A stretch of DNA of 59,107 nucleotides from Anaerolineae bacterium (GCA_004297445.1 SCUK01000084.1:1-59107), one strand, 5' to 3'; positions 16,287 to 26,206 are shown, counted from the first letter of the stretch. Program-made: numbers and translations. The notes: a model not told the origin generated them from the letters alone.

Positions 16287-16807
16287 TCCGCTCCCGTCGC
16301 CTCTACCAGCAGCGGCTCCGGATACCTGGCCAGTTCCGCCCGCACCAGCGCGCGCATCTCCGGATCTGCCAGCGACTGGCGAATGGCTTCGGCCACGACT
16401 TCGCGGGTTGGGGCCGTCGTGACGGATACGTCGACCTTGTCGCGGAGCCGCCCGAACGATTGCAGCAGCGTTCGGATGGCGTTGACGGCGGCGGCGGGAT
16501 TCTCGCCGGACGCCATGTCAGCGATCCGCCGCAGCATTACGCGGGCGTATCGCTCGGCAGCTTCACCGTCGCCCCAGCGGATCTCCGCGTGGCGGCCCGC
16601 TTCCGCCGTGATGTCCCGGACCGTGTCAAGCGCGAGGCCCCATTCCTCTGCCAATGCACGATCCGTCTCGCCGCGTACGTAGCTCCCGTCGGCGAACATG
16701 TGGATGACCCGCTCGAGCCGGGCTCGCTTCTCCTCGGGGGCTACAGGCGCGCGCGCGCGCGAGGTGCCTGAAGATTCTTCCTGAGTCCTTCCGCTACGTT
16801 GCTTCAA
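16283..16807 (-). CDS. Probable terminase small subunit
   Basis: A 174-residue protein with an N-terminal HTH region (ALAEEWGLALDTVRDITAEAG), a helical middle (AVNAIRTLLQSFGRLRDKVDVS) of the kind that makes oligomeric rings in small terminases, and an acidic C-terminus. The phrase LRDKVDVS close to the helix end recurs in many small terminase subunits. Position just upstream of terL, separated by the HTH gene, supports the call. It would bind the packaging start site and stimulate the large subunit. It follows a 123-base gap holding a palindrome, a likely late control site. Confidence 0.68.
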   Translation of the reverse strand: MKQRSGRTQEESSGTSRARAPVAPEEKRARLERVIHMFADGSYVRGETDRALAEEWGLALDTVRDITAEAGRHAEIRWGDGEAAERYARVMLRRIADMASGENPAAAVNAIRTLLQSFGRLRDKVDVSVTTAPTREVVAEAIRQSLADPEMRALVRAELARYPEPLLVEATGAE

Positions 16808-16829
16808 CTGTGAACAACTTTTCCGTTGA

Positions 16830-16846
16830 CATGGGCTATAGCCATG
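16830..16846. promoter_or_regulatory. Near-perfect palindrome upstream of terS
   Basis: The 17 bases CATGGGCTATAGCCATG form an inverted repeat with one extra G, centred on GCTATAGC, in the 123-base gap (16808-16930) before terS. On the minus strand TATAGC could act as a -10 element; on the plus strand TTGACA abuts the palindrome but lacks a good -10. It is a candidate operator or late-promoter site. The rest of the gap shows no gene. Confidence 0.45.
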
Positions 16847-16930
16847 TGGGTGTTTGTCTTGCGCGTGCGTTATCCGGTTTCCTCTGGCTCCGTATCGCTA
16901 TTCGTCTTCGAACGAGCCCAGGGAATCGAC

Positions 16931-17677
16931 TCACGGCCACTCCCATCCCGGCGTCACAACGACATCCCAGTCCGCCGCATCCCGCTCCGGTTCGGGCTGG
17001 GGCGCGGTGGCCGCTTCGATCCGCGCGTTGAGGTCGGACTCTCGACGCGCCATCAACTTGTCGGGCACGAGACCGACGGACCACTGCCCCTCTAGATCGA
17101 CGCGAGTCAGGCAGTAGGCACAGAGTGGCTCTCCGTCGTGCCGCTTGACCTGCTCGGGTCGCAGTGGTGCATCGCATTCGGCACACGGCGTGAATGTAAG
17201 CTCGACTGGCTTGCTAGCGGTGCGCGCGATGCCATGCACAGCCTGCGACCATTCCATGGGCGACCATTCCATGGGCGGCACAGCCGGAATCGTTCCGATG
17301 ATCGGCACACTGACAATGCAGTTGCGAAAACTCAAGAATGGCGGCGGCTCGGACGGCTCGCTGCACGACTCGTAATGTTGCAGCGCAGCCCTGACCCATT
17401 CGTCAACGTTCTCGCGTGTACTCGTGGAAAGGACATGAATACCGGAGGTGCGCTTAGTGATGTGCGCGATCTCTCCACCGCCGAATCGCACACACTCCCA
17501 CCCGGGCAGCTTGCTTGCCGCGTACGCGATCGGGTCGAACGTCTCGACGATTTTGGCACGCTCGGATTCAATGAATGGCTCGACGCCTAATCTTGATCTG
17601 CCCCACTCCGCCCCGTGGCGCTCGCAGAAGTTCATATAGCCAACACTAGTCGGATTACTGCAGATTCTACACTTCAT
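16931..17677 (-). CDS. Hypothetical protein with two zinc-binding knuckles
   Basis: A 248-residue protein with cysteine pairs at both ends: MKCRIC...C..H at the N-terminus and CAECDAPLRPEQVKRHDGEPLCAYC near residue 180. The spacing is that of small zinc ribbons. The start ATG 17677 makes a TGATG junction with the upstream gene. A 15-bp tandem duplication near the middle repeats PMEWS. The function is unknown; nucleic-acid binding is possible. Confidence 0.72.
   Translation of the reverse strand: MKCRICSNPTSVGYMNFCERHGAEWGRSRLGVEPFIESERAKIVETFDPIAYAASKLPGWECVRFGGGEIAHITKRTSGIHVLSTSTRENVDEWVRAALQHYESCSEPSEPPPFLSFRNCIVSVPIIGTIPAVPPMEWSPMEWSQAVHGIARTASKPVELTFTPCAECDAPLRPEQVKRHDGEPLCAYCLTRVDLEGQWSVGLVPDKLMARRESDLNARIEAATAPQPEPERDAADWDVVVTPGWEWP
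17246..17275. repeat. 15-bp in-frame tandem duplication
   Basis: The unit cgaccattccatggg occurs twice in tandem, duplicating five residues (PMEWS) in the zinc-knuckle protein without a frameshift. Confidence 0.95.
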
Positions 17678-18090
17678 CACTTTCCTCCGTTCCGTCGCGC
17701 TCGCTCCTTGGCCATGAGGTCCGCCATCTGCCACGCGGAGACGATTGCTAGCGTAAGCGATACAGCTGCGGCGTCCGTGTTGCAGTTATCGGATGACGCT
17801 GCGCGGTCCATCGCTGGCCACTCAGTCTGTAGGATCGTCTGCATTGCCGCCCTCGCGTCGCGATCGCGGATCGTCTCGGTCTCTGGCTGCTGAAATGAGA
17901 ATACGAACCCGCTCGATGCCGGATCCGGAGGGGCCAAGTCACGCAGTCTAAGCAACTCGCTCTGCAGCCGTCGAATCAGCGCGGCGGCTTGGCCAGCGAG
18001 AGTCTTCGCGGGGTCTAGCCCGAGTCGCCGATCGTCTTCGGTAAATTCCTCCAGCGCCTTCAGAATCTCATCGTCGGTGAACACCTTCAT
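17677..18090 (-). CDS. Hypothetical protein
   Basis: A 137-residue protein of mixed helices (MKVFTDDEILKALEEF, AAALIRRLQSELLRLRDL) with an Ala-rich, mildly hydrophobic C-terminal helix and a basic tail (KERARRNGGK). No family recognised. It is ATGA-coupled to the next gene upstream and TGATG-coupled to the zinc-knuckle gene. Confidence 0.7.
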   Translation of the reverse strand: MKVFTDDEILKALEEFTEDDRRLGLDPAKTLAGQAAALIRRLQSELLRLRDLAPPDPASSGFVFSFQQPETETIRDRDARAAMQTILQTEWPAMDRAASSDNCNTDAAAVSLTLAIVSAWQMADLMAKERARRNGGK

Positions 18091-18386
18091 GTCTCTTCTC
18101 CCGTCGCCCGATCGATTGTCTCGGGCACGTTATAGCCGTCGGAATACATACCGGCCCGCGCATCGAATCTCCGCACCAGCTCTCTCACGACCGCCACCGG
18201 CAGATCGCTACCGGAGAACTCGGTCGATACGTTCAGTCCGCGCGCGTCGAAGGAGACAATGTGATCCCACATCTCGTCGGCCTCTCCGATCCAGAATAGT
18301 ACCGCATCGCAGTTCTGCGCCTCGTCCCACCTGATCGCGAATCGGGAGCCGTCGTGGGATGTGTGCTCGTAGTCGAAGTCGGTCAT
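18087..18386 (-). CDS. Hypothetical protein
   Basis: A 99-residue acidic protein (MTDFDYEHTSHDGSRFAIRW). The start ATG 18386 overlaps the upstream stop (ATGA). The alternating pattern suggests a small alpha/beta fold; no motif identified. Confidence 0.7.
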   Translation of the reverse strand: MTDFDYEHTSHDGSRFAIRWDEAQNCDAVLFWIGEADEMWDHIVSFDARGLNVSTEFSGSDLPVAVVRELVRRFDARAGMYSDGYNVPETIDRATGEET

Positions 18387-18652
18387 GCTACTCCTCTCCG
18401 ATCTTCCATTCTCGCGGCAGTCCAGACGTATCTGAGCACCTGGATTGCCACGTCGAGCCAGCCGTAAGTCCAACGACGCACTCCGCGTACGTCGCCATAG
18501 ATCGGCTCAGTCGCGTCGGCGGCCGCGAACTTGTAGCGGTAGTTGCCCACGTCGTCAGTGCCGGTCTCGTCGTTCCAGATGTCGAGACGGCATAGCGAGC
18601 GCTTGCGCCGCTCGTTCCCGTCCGGCCAGATCTCGAAGCGAATTACGATCAT
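18383..18652 (-). CDS. Hypothetical protein
   Basis: An 89-residue protein beginning MIVIRFEIWPDGNERRKR, with two beta strands and a C-terminal helix rich in aromatic residues. The start at 18652 has the ribosome site GGAGCGACC directly ahead, identical to that of the gene two upstream (18917). No family recognised. Confidence 0.68.
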   Translation of the reverse strand: MIVIRFEIWPDGNERRKRSLCRLDIWNDETGTDDVGNYRYKFAAADATEPIYGDVRGVRRWTYGWLDVAIQVLRYVWTAARMEDRRGVA

Positions 18653-18753
18653 CGGTCGCTCCTTGCGCCAACAATGAATCCAATTGCGTAGCCGATGGCG
18701 GCTCCGATGAATCCTGCCACTGCTATCGTGATGAAGACATCCGGAGGGCTCAC
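18649..18753 (-). CDS. Tiny single-span membrane protein (34 aa)
   Basis: A 34-residue ORF with one transmembrane segment of small residues (VFITIAVAGFIGAAIGYAI, a glycine-zipper pattern) and a charged end (GARSDR). The GTG start overlaps the upstream TGA (GTGA) and the stop overlaps the next ATG (ATGA), so it fills a coupled operon exactly. It could insert in the inner membrane; the role is unknown. Confidence 0.6.
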   Translation of the reverse strand: MSPPDVFITIAVAGFIGAAIGYAIGFIVGARSDR

Positions 18754-18917
18754 AATTCGATCCTCCGGTAGTGCTCGGGCAATTCGTCCGACACCGGCCT
18801 AGCATACCGCTTGCGTTGCAGCACATGCAGTTCATCCAAGTAGCGCCTGTCATTGGTGGTCGCATACTTCATGACCAGATCGAACTCCTCAGGGTCAGCC
18901 ATGTTGGCGCGGATCAT
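18750..18917 (-). CDS. Small hypothetical protein (55 aa)
   Basis: A 55-residue protein (MIRANMADPEEFDLVMKYAT...), highly charged and likely helical. It has a good GGAGCG ribosome site before ATG 18917, and its stop overlaps the tiny membrane-protein start. A 14-codon frame lies between it and the next gene and may only serve translational coupling. Confidence 0.65.
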   Translation of the reverse strand: MIRANMADPEEFDLVMKYATTNDRRYLDELHVLQRKRYARPVSDELPEHYRRIEL

Positions 18918-18947
18918 CGGTCGCTCCAGTGGTCCTCGGTGGCGAAG

Positions 18948-19229
18948 TCAGCGGGCATTGGGATCCTCCACTCTCACGTAGTAATCCGTAGGCACCCGCT
19001 TGGACCGGTGCATCCAAGCCGACTGCGGCGACTGCTCACAGACGTAGCCGTCACGGTGTCCGCCAACGTGGCCCTTTGCGAGTGCGCAGCAGAGATAGCC
19101 GTCGCTGCCATGTGGCTTGATACACTCGCACTGGCTCTCGACGCTACCCGTCCACTCGGTGCCCAGCAGTGCGCCGTCGATGCCGTGGGTGATCTTCTCA
19201 CGGGCTGCGGTTAGTTCGGCGGATGTCAT
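18948..19229 (-). CDS. Cys/His-rich small protein
   Basis: A 93-residue protein with C-x-C and CC pairs plus several histidines (ESQCECIKPHGSDGYLCC, KGHVGGHRDGYVC), a plausible zinc-binding treble-clef-like fold. The start is ATGA-coupled. No family assigned. Confidence 0.65.
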   Translation of the reverse strand: MTSAELTAAREKITHGIDGALLGTEWTGSVESQCECIKPHGSDGYLCCALAKGHVGGHRDGYVCEQSPQSAWMHRSKRVPTDYYVRVEDPNAR

Positions 19230-19456
19230 GGTTTCGCCTCTCGAAATCCGATCGGTTGCTTAGCTTCCCATGCCAGTCCGCACCCACGTCGCACACCGCG
19301 GTGATATGCGACCCGCAACAGCCACACGATGCGCTTTGACGTGCCGCGGTAAACGCCGTCTAGCCCGCTCTTGTCGCCGACCGCTTCAGCCAACTCCTTG
19401 TCGTCGCGAGTGAGCCAGCCGCAGAGCCTGTCCACGTACTCCTTGCGTGGTGTCAT
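19226..19456 (-). CDS. Small hypothetical protein
   Basis: A 76-residue basic protein (MTPRKEYVDRLCGWLTRDDKE...), predicted helical, start ATG 19456 overlapping the upstream stop. The Arg/Lys-rich C-terminal half (KRIVWLLRVAYHRGVRRGCG) might bind nucleic acid. No family recognised. Confidence 0.65.
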   Translation of the reverse strand: MTPRKEYVDRLCGWLTRDDKELAEAVGDKSGLDGVYRGTSKRIVWLLRVAYHRGVRRGCGLAWEAKQPIGFREAKP

Positions 19457-19719
19457 GGGTATCGGTCCTCGGTGGCGAAGTCGGAGGAAAGGTTGGCCTG
19501 CTCCGGTTCCGCTTCGATCGGCTCTGGTGGATCCGGCGCCCTCGCAGGCATCCGAGTCGGCTCCGGTCGACGCAGCTGGATCCCGGGCTGCCGCTTGAAC
19601 TCTTCGAGCCACGCGAACATCTCGTCCGCGGTCGGCGGGTCGAGGTCTGGCTGGGCGCGGTAGCGGTAGAGCTCGGCATGGTAGGTGTAGTCGGGGTCTG
19701 TGAACCTGTCGTCGGTCAT
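19453..19719 (-). CDS. Small hypothetical protein
   Basis: An 88-residue acidic protein with a Pro/Glu-rich C-terminal half. Its end (SDFATEDRYP) resembles the short coupling frame near 18950 (ADFATEDHW), hinting at local duplication. It is coupled to the helicase-loader gene by an ATGA overlap. Confidence 0.62.
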   Translation of the reverse strand: MTDDRFTDPDYTYHAELYRYRAQPDLDPPTADEMFAWLEEFKRQPGIQLRRPEPTRMPARAPDPPEPIEAEPEQANLSSDFATEDRYP

Positions 19720-20267
19720 TTGCCACCAGTTGCCTTTCCAATGCGTCCGGTGAGCTCGGCCAGCCTTCGCGTCGTTTCTGAACCATCACGCAATCCTGGG
19801 GCATCCTGGTGCGAAGGCAGTGCCATTCCGGATACCACGGTCGCCCGGTGACGCCGCTGGAGCTCGGCGTAGAGCTCCAGAAACCGGGCTCGGTCCGACA
19901 CAAGCTCACCCTCGCAACACAAGGCTCGCCAGCCCCAGGACCTCACGATCTGAGCCACCAGCGGATCCCGAAAACTCGGGGTGCCCATGTAACCCGTGTG
20001 GTGAATTTCTTGGAGCAGTTCGCCCCATGCCTCGCCAGGAGCGCGTGCTGGCCCCACGCGGAGATCGGCCTCCTCCTCACGAATCTCTGCCACCGTAGGC
20101 AGAAACTTGTGCGTCGCTATCAGCCGGCACACGGCAGCCCGGACCGACTCGAACTCGAGGTCACCGAGCGTTGAAGCGTAGACGAAAGCGGTCTCGTCGG
20201 CTAGTTGCGCGCTCGGGTATGCCGCGGCCATGATGGCCAGCAGTTTGCTCGTTTCGGACGGCTTCAT
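19716..20267 (-). CDS. Probable helicase loader/replisome organiser (G39P-like)
   Basis: A 183-residue protein whose first 65 residues (SKLLAIMAAAYPSAQL, then DLEFESVRAAVCRLIATHKF and LPTVAEIRE) match the N-terminal domain of SPP1 G39P-type helicase loaders. The remainder is polar with helices and ends basic. It lies directly after the replication initiator, coupled by ATGA. No phage helicase gene is present, so it would recruit the host DnaB (inference). Confidence 0.7.
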   Translation of the reverse strand: MKPSETSKLLAIMAAAYPSAQLADETAFVYASTLGDLEFESVRAAVCRLIATHKFLPTVAEIREEEADLRVGPARAPGEAWGELLQEIHHTGYMGTPSFRDPLVAQIVRSWGWRALCCEGELVSDRARFLELYAELQRRHRATVVSGMALPSHQDAPGLRDGSETTRRLAELTGRIGKATGGK

Positions 20268-21175
20268 TGGTTTTCTGCCTCCAGTTCGGCCCGCTCTTGC
20301 TCGATGGCCAGCTCGCGGAACCGGGCCACCTGTGCGCTGGCACGGCTCGCCGGCGCACCATTCGAATTCGCCCGCGGAGCGGCGAATAGCGATTCGTTCT
20401 TAGCGGTCATCTCAATTCGGTTTGCAAACGTCTGCGACCATCCGCGGCCAGTCTTTCGCTTACCGGCCCCTTTCCCGCTGAGCCAATACCAGCGGAACTC
20501 AGGTAGCTCATTGGCAATGCGCGCCGGGTCGACTCCGAATCGTGTCGCCAGCGCCGAGATCTGTTCAGCGTCTGGAGTCCAGGACTTTGTCATCGGCTCG
20601 GCAACATCGGCCAGTGGCCGGCGTGACCTCGCCACGCGCGCGCTACCTGTCAGGTCTTTAGGCTCTGAGAGATCAGATCCAGATGAAGCACCAGAGGGAA
20701 CCAGAGAAGAATGGGACGCGCGCGCAGGTGCCGCGGCCGCGCGCGCGTGGGGGTCTCGCGAGGGCTCGCAACTCTCTCGTTTAGTCTCGCGAGACTCTCG
20801 CGAGGAATCAGCGTAAGTGCCCGATGTCACTCGGATTGCGCCTTCGGATTCGGGTCCAGGAACCTTTGGTTGACTCGGGTGGTCAATCCTCTGGTGCGTG
20901 TCCCAATTCCGTATCGTGAAGTAGTGCTGGCCCCCAATCTGGTAGAGTGAACAGAACTCGATTGCGGTCAACTCTGCAAGCGCCGAGTCCAATGTCTCTG
21001 GTGTGAGACCGGGGAACACGCGCGCAGCCAACCATGTCCGGCCAGACCGACCATTGCCGTAGTCATCCGCCAGTACGATCAAGCCAATCGTTAAGACGCG
21101 CGCCGCAAGTGAGCACGCGATGAGGGCTTCGTCGTCGAGCCACTCCGGCTTGATTGTACGTGCTCGTCCGGCCAT
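20264..21175 (-). CDS. Replication initiation protein with winged-helix and DnaT-like domains
   Basis: A 303-residue protein. The N-terminal 110 residues (ARTIKPEWLDDE, then LIVLADDYGNGR and FTIRNWDTHQRIDHPSQPKVP) are the winged-helix type found in phage origin-binding proteins. A low-complexity linker rich in Ser/Arg/Ala follows. Residues of about 200-255 (WTPDAEQISALATRFGVD...FRWYWLSGKG...WSQTFANRI) match the DnaT-like ssDNA-binding domain. It likely binds the phage origin and works with the coupled loader. TAATG coupling fixes the start at 21175. An origin may lie within this gene, but I could not find clear iterons. Confidence 0.78.
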   Translation of the reverse strand: MAGRARTIKPEWLDDEALIACSLAARVLTIGLIVLADDYGNGRSGRTWLAARVFPGLTPETLDSALAELTAIEFCSLYQIGGQHYFTIRNWDTHQRIDHPSQPKVPGPESEGAIRVTSGTYADSSRESRETKRESCEPSRDPHARAAAAPARASHSSLVPSGASSGSDLSEPKDLTGSARVARSRRPLADVAEPMTKSWTPDAEQISALATRFGVDPARIANELPEFRWYWLSGKGAGKRKTGRGWSQTFANRIEMTAKNESLFAAPRANSNGAPASRASAQVARFRELAIEQERAELEAENQ

Positions 21176-21522
21176 TAGCCGATCACTGCCTTCCACTGTC
21201 TGCAGTCCGCTTCGTTCGCATTCAGTCGCTCCGAAATCTCGAGCGCTTCGGCGCTACGCTGCTCGAGCTGCTCAGCGCGACGTTCCCACCAGCGCGCGCG
21301 GCGGGCTTTGTTCTGACAGGTTCGACATACGCGCTCGCGATACGTTCGCGGCTTGAACGGATTGCCACCCGACGACACGCGATACTCGGATACCGATTGC
21401 GACTTGCCACAGCGACGGCACTCGAGATCGTCAATCGATCGCTTGCCATCCCAATGCAGGCAGCCACGGACGACACAGAGCTTCGGGGCCATACCGTGTG
21501 AGCATCGGCATTCTCGACTCAT
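21175..21522 (-). CDS. Zinc-binding protein with CSHG-type module
   Basis: A 115-residue protein with two zinc sites: an N-terminal module RCSHGMAPKLCVVRGCLHWD and a C-x2-C pair (CRRC) matched by CRTC about 30 residues on, in the style of an HNH-like or ribbon fold but without a His-Asn-His triad. A long charged helix follows. The N-terminal module recurs in the protein at 27506-27970. Likely nucleic-acid binding. Confidence 0.68.
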   Translation of the reverse strand: MSRECRCSHGMAPKLCVVRGCLHWDGKRSIDDLECRRCGKSQSVSEYRVSSGGNPFKPRTYRERVCRTCQNKARRARWWERRAEQLEQRSAEALEISERLNANEADCRQWKAVIG

Positions 21523-22037
21523 CGCCTCTCCCCCTTGACGCCGGGTCCCGCAGCCTGCATACTCTCCCCAATGGGTTCAGCGCTCATGGCATCCACCTCC
21601 GACCGTCTCGACTTGGGACTGGCGTTCGTAACGCCTGACGGCGTGGTGCGCTTGGTGCTCGAGACGGGGCGTTGTGCGGGGCTGGGTGGTGAGCCAGAGC
21701 CGGCGGTGCTGCCGGCTCCACGGCCGCGCGTGGCGCCCGTGCTGCGCTTGGTCGGTGCGGACCGAGTCCGGCTGGCGGCGGCACGGCCAAGCTCGTCTGC
21801 GCGTCTCCAGTAAGCCATCTCGAGCGCGTGCAGCTTGTCGTCGACGCGCTCGTCGGTGCGCCCGAGAACGAGCGAGACGATCACTCGCGCCTCAAATACG
21901 GCGCGAGCTGACGCGGATGCCTGAGCGGCGGTGGCTGCCTGCGTCGCAATCGTCTTGACCACCGCGGAGTCAGCCTCATTGACGGCCCTTGCTGCCACGA
22001 CGGCGGCGGATTTGGTGCGGCGCGAGGATGGAGTCAT
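21519..22037 (-). CDS. Ala-rich hypothetical protein
   Basis: A 172-residue protein with an Ala-rich helical first half (AVVAARAVNEADSAVVKTIA...) and a disordered Ser/Pro/Gly/Arg-rich second half. It is coupled on both sides by ATGA overlaps. No family recognised; the opposite strand also has an open frame here, a by-product of the GC bias. Confidence 0.6.
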   Translation of the reverse strand: MTPSSRRTKSAAVVAARAVNEADSAVVKTIATQAATAAQASASARAVFEARVIVSLVLGRTDERVDDKLHALEMAYWRRADELGRAAASRTRSAPTKRSTGATRGRGAGSTAGSGSPPSPAQRPVSSTKRTTPSGVTNASPKSRRSEVDAMSAEPIGESMQAAGPGVKGERR

Positions 22038-22420
22038 GGCGTAGCGGCCCTCCGAAACGAGGCGTGTGTTGCACGCTCTCGCCGCTCACGGCCACGGCGC
22101 GCTGCCAGCTGCTCATCGGTCTCGCAGAAGTAGCGGCGCATCCTGACGCGCTTTCCGTCTAGCTGTGCAGCCTGGAGCCTCTTCCGTATCTGTACGCGAC
22201 TGAGAGCCACAAGCGTCGTGGGCATGGGCTTCGGGAGCTGCTCGGGCGTATGCGTCGCATCCCACTCGGCAAGGATCCAGTCCGCTGCACGCTGACTGAT
22301 TGCTTCCGGTGAGAATCCGTCGATGTCGTAGAACTTAACGCAGCCGTCGAGATAGTGTATGACGGACAGGCGGTCGTGGAATAGCTGCACGGTTGCGGCG
22401 ACGCGGTAGTAGTTGCTCAC
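22034..22420 (-). CDS. Hypothetical protein
   Basis: A 128-residue protein with a beta-rich start (YYRVAATVQLFHDRLSVIHYL) and a basic C-terminus (RGRERRERATHASFRR). No motif identified. It is coupled to the VRR-NUC gene by ATGA. Confidence 0.65.
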   Translation of the reverse strand: MSNYYRVAATVQLFHDRLSVIHYLDGCVKFYDIDGFSPEAISQRAADWILAEWDATHTPEQLPKPMPTTLVALSRVQIRKRLQAAQLDGKRVRMRRYFCETDEQLAARRGRERRERATHASFRRAATP

Positions 22421-22787
22421 GGCTCATTCTCCGATCGGAGCCAGAAGTCCACGTTCTCCAGCGCCGCTTGGATCGACCGCACCACCGCAGTCCGCACATG
22501 GAACTTAGCAGCCCGCTCATGCCAACGCGCTTGCGTCTCTCGCAGCACACCGTGTGCAGTCTTGACCTCCAGCCCGCACAGCCGCCCAGTCGGCGTCACA
22601 AGCAGGATGTCCGGAGTGCCCGGAGTAGAGCCGCGTATGATGCGTCGTTGCGTCTTGTGCGTGGCGGGGATGACGATGTTGCCGGCATTGGCGCGCCATG
22701 CGAATACTGTGCGCGTCGAGAGAGCCTGGAGGATGCCGGCGACGAGAGCCGTCTCGCTGCCATGCCGAGCCGTTCGGGGTTTGGTTG

Positions 22788-22791
<4 letters not shown>
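22417..22791 (-). CDS. VRR-NUC domain nuclease
   Basis: A 124-residue PD-(D/E)xK nuclease of the VRR-NUC type: E at the start helix (SETALVAGILQAL), then WRANAGN, RRIIRGSTPGTPDILLV with the catalytic Asp, and GLEVKT with Glu and Lys, followed by a Gln/Trp helix. Phage members are stand-alone nucleases linked to recombination or Holliday-junction processing. It sits between replication genes and the methyltransferase. Confidence 0.82.
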
Positions 22792-24538
<1,747 letters not shown>

Positions 24539-24542
<4 letters not shown>

Positions 24543-25444
24543 CGAACCAACCCTTTGGTACTCGGATACTGCCAACCCACATCAACCCGCCGCAAGAACT
24601 CGACCGCGTGCACAGTCGGCTCTGGCGCGTACTCAGTCGAGCACTCCGGACACGTCACCGGCACCGATGCGTCGCGGATCGGAGGTACCGGCACGCGAGA
24701 CGGAATCGATCCGCAGGTCCGACAATCGATCGGGCGGCGCGCATGTCGTTGCGGCTTCTGTCGTTCGGGCTGGTTGACCCGGGCGAGTTTGCGCTGCCAT
24801 GCACGCCAGCACGGCCAGCAGTGGAGCTTGCCGGTCACGCGCTGAACCGACATCCGCTCGCCGCAGTCCGGGCAGAGATGGACACGACGGGCGACCTTCA
24901 CGCGGCCAGTGGCGACCCGCTTGCCGACGTGCTTATGGTATGCGCACACGTCGATTCCGGGCAGTGCGTCGGACAGGCACTGGCGCTTGAGATCGGATGT
25001 GAGGGACGTGCACTTAGTCATGGTGCACGCTCGAATCCGGCGGCAGCCATGCGTTCGTCGATCACCCCGATCAATCTCTCCTCCCATCGCATGCCCAGCT
25101 TCCCACCACGCGAGCGATCCGGGAGCGTCGCTACACATTCCAGTCATGTCCACAGCAACCCGCGCCCATCCAGCCTCTAACCTCATCCCGTCCGACATCC
25201 TCGGACCGACAGCGATCACGGTGCCGACGAGCGCGACCAGCGCACGATCGCATTCGAGCCCGGTCTCGCGACGATCCTCGGTCCATACTCCGGACAGGAC
25301 GACCCAGTCCGCTACTGGGCTGAGCAGGTATCGATCTGCGAGCCATGCGACCCAGCGTGCGGCACGCGCGCGGTTCGACTCGCGCTCCTCGGCGGTCGGC
25401 GCGTTGAGCGGGTGGGCGACGTAGACAGGGCGGCGGGCGGTCAC
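24539..25444 (-). CDS. Deoxyribosyltransferase/DUF4406-like domain fused in frame to a zinc-binding protein
   Basis: A 301-residue frame. Residues 1-104 (VYVAHPLNA, RARAARWVAWLAD, PVADWVVLSGVW, SDGMRLEAGWARVAVDMTG) match small phage DUF4406/nucleoside 2-deoxyribosyltransferase-like proteins, which normally end just after the VDLTG strand. From M142 (ATG 25021) a cysteine-rich protein follows with several C-x2-C pairs (CPDCGE, CWPCW, CRTCG, CPECS). The link between them (about 105-141) has poor coding character, and a 24-codon frame in another phase (25018-25092) ends in an ATGA with ATG 25021. This may be two genes joined by loss of a stop. Start GTG 25444. Confidence 0.65.
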
Positions 25445-26052
25445 GCTGCACGCTCCTGTCCGGCGCGACGCGCAAGGTCAATCAGCAGCTCAGCAAAGGC
25501 TGCAGGTGTCGCCGCCGCCGCCTTACCAACGCGCGGACGACTCTCGCCGCTACGGACGTGGTTCCCGCACCAACTCACCGGCGCCTTGCTGGCAAAGTCC
25601 GGCGAGTGTCCCCACTCCAGTGTTGGAAGGTTGCGGATGCCGACGGCGTAGAGCCACGTTGCCTTCTTAGCCGGGTGTCCGTATCGACCCTGTTCGACGT
25701 GGCAGGACCAGCCGCCGCACGTCCCCCGCTGCCATCCGCGCCGAGCCGGGACGGGGAGGGAGAATGCGTGCCAAGCGTCGGAGTACGCGGGGTGTTCCAG
25801 CACGCCTCCGAAGGCACGGACAGCCGCCAGCGCCGCCGCAAAGCACCCACCGTCCTCGCCGCGCTTGTGACCCCAGCGTGCCTCAACGAGGCCTGCGAGC
25901 CGACACCATCGCGCGCACGGCGGATGTGCAACGATCGGCCACGGTCCAGCGTAGAGCCGTGCGTCACGCGTCTCGTCCCAGCACAGCTCGGGGCCGAGCA
26001 ATCGCGGATACGGCCCGCGCGGGTCGATGTAGAGGGCGGCGACGTCAGGCAT
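25441..26052 (-). CDS. Conserved-type phage protein with Pro-Cys loop, function unknown
   Basis: A 203-residue protein of a kind common in phages (ALYIDPRGPYPRL, DARLYAGPWPIVAHPPCARWCRL, FGGVLEHPAYS, GHPAKKATWLYAVG). The HPPC and LEHP elements recall the Pro-Cys and ENV motifs of cytosine-5 methyltransferases, but no SAM motif is present, so enzyme activity is not claimed. The ATG is at 26052, and the stop is GTGA-coupled to the next gene. Confidence 0.68.
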   Translation of the reverse strand: MPDVAALYIDPRGPYPRLLGPELCWDETRDARLYAGPWPIVAHPPCARWCRLAGLVEARWGHKRGEDGGCFAAALAAVRAFGGVLEHPAYSDAWHAFSLPVPARRGWQRGTCGGWSCHVEQGRYGHPAKKATWLYAVGIRNLPTLEWGHSPDFASKAPVSWCGNHVRSGESRPRVGKAAAATPAAFAELLIDLARRAGQERAA

Positions 26053-26194
26053 GGGACGCCTCCTCCTCGAGGATCTCGCGGACGCGGCCTCGTTCGACGG
26101 TTACACGGGCCGTTACACGATCGGCCTGCGTCTCGCGGAGTTTTCGTGCACGCTCATGCCCACAGAACCACCAGCAATTCCCGACGGTTCGCAC
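26045..26194 (-). CDS. Possible small protein beside attP (weak)
   Basis: A 49-residue frame from GTG 26194 with a C-x3-C-x-H patch (NCWWFCGHERARK) and a charged helical end (VERGRVREILEEEASHA), overlapping the next gene start by eight bases as is usual here. Composition is gene-like but there is no independent support. It lies between the integrase attachment site and the next gene. Confidence 0.4.
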   Translation of the reverse strand: MRTVGNCWWFCGHERARKLRETQADRVTARVTVERGRVREILEEEASHA

Positions 26195-26206
26195 CTCACC
26201 GGTGGG

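Noticed and set aside
21535..21813. Plus-strand 92-codon frame opposite the Ala-rich protein
   Set aside because: Isolated on the wrong strand without signal peptide, domain or promoter; GC-rich DNA often leaves such frames open.
25441..26052. Cytosine-5 DNA methyltransferase
   Set aside because: HPPC and LEHP are suggestive, but there is no SAM-binding motif and the length is too short.
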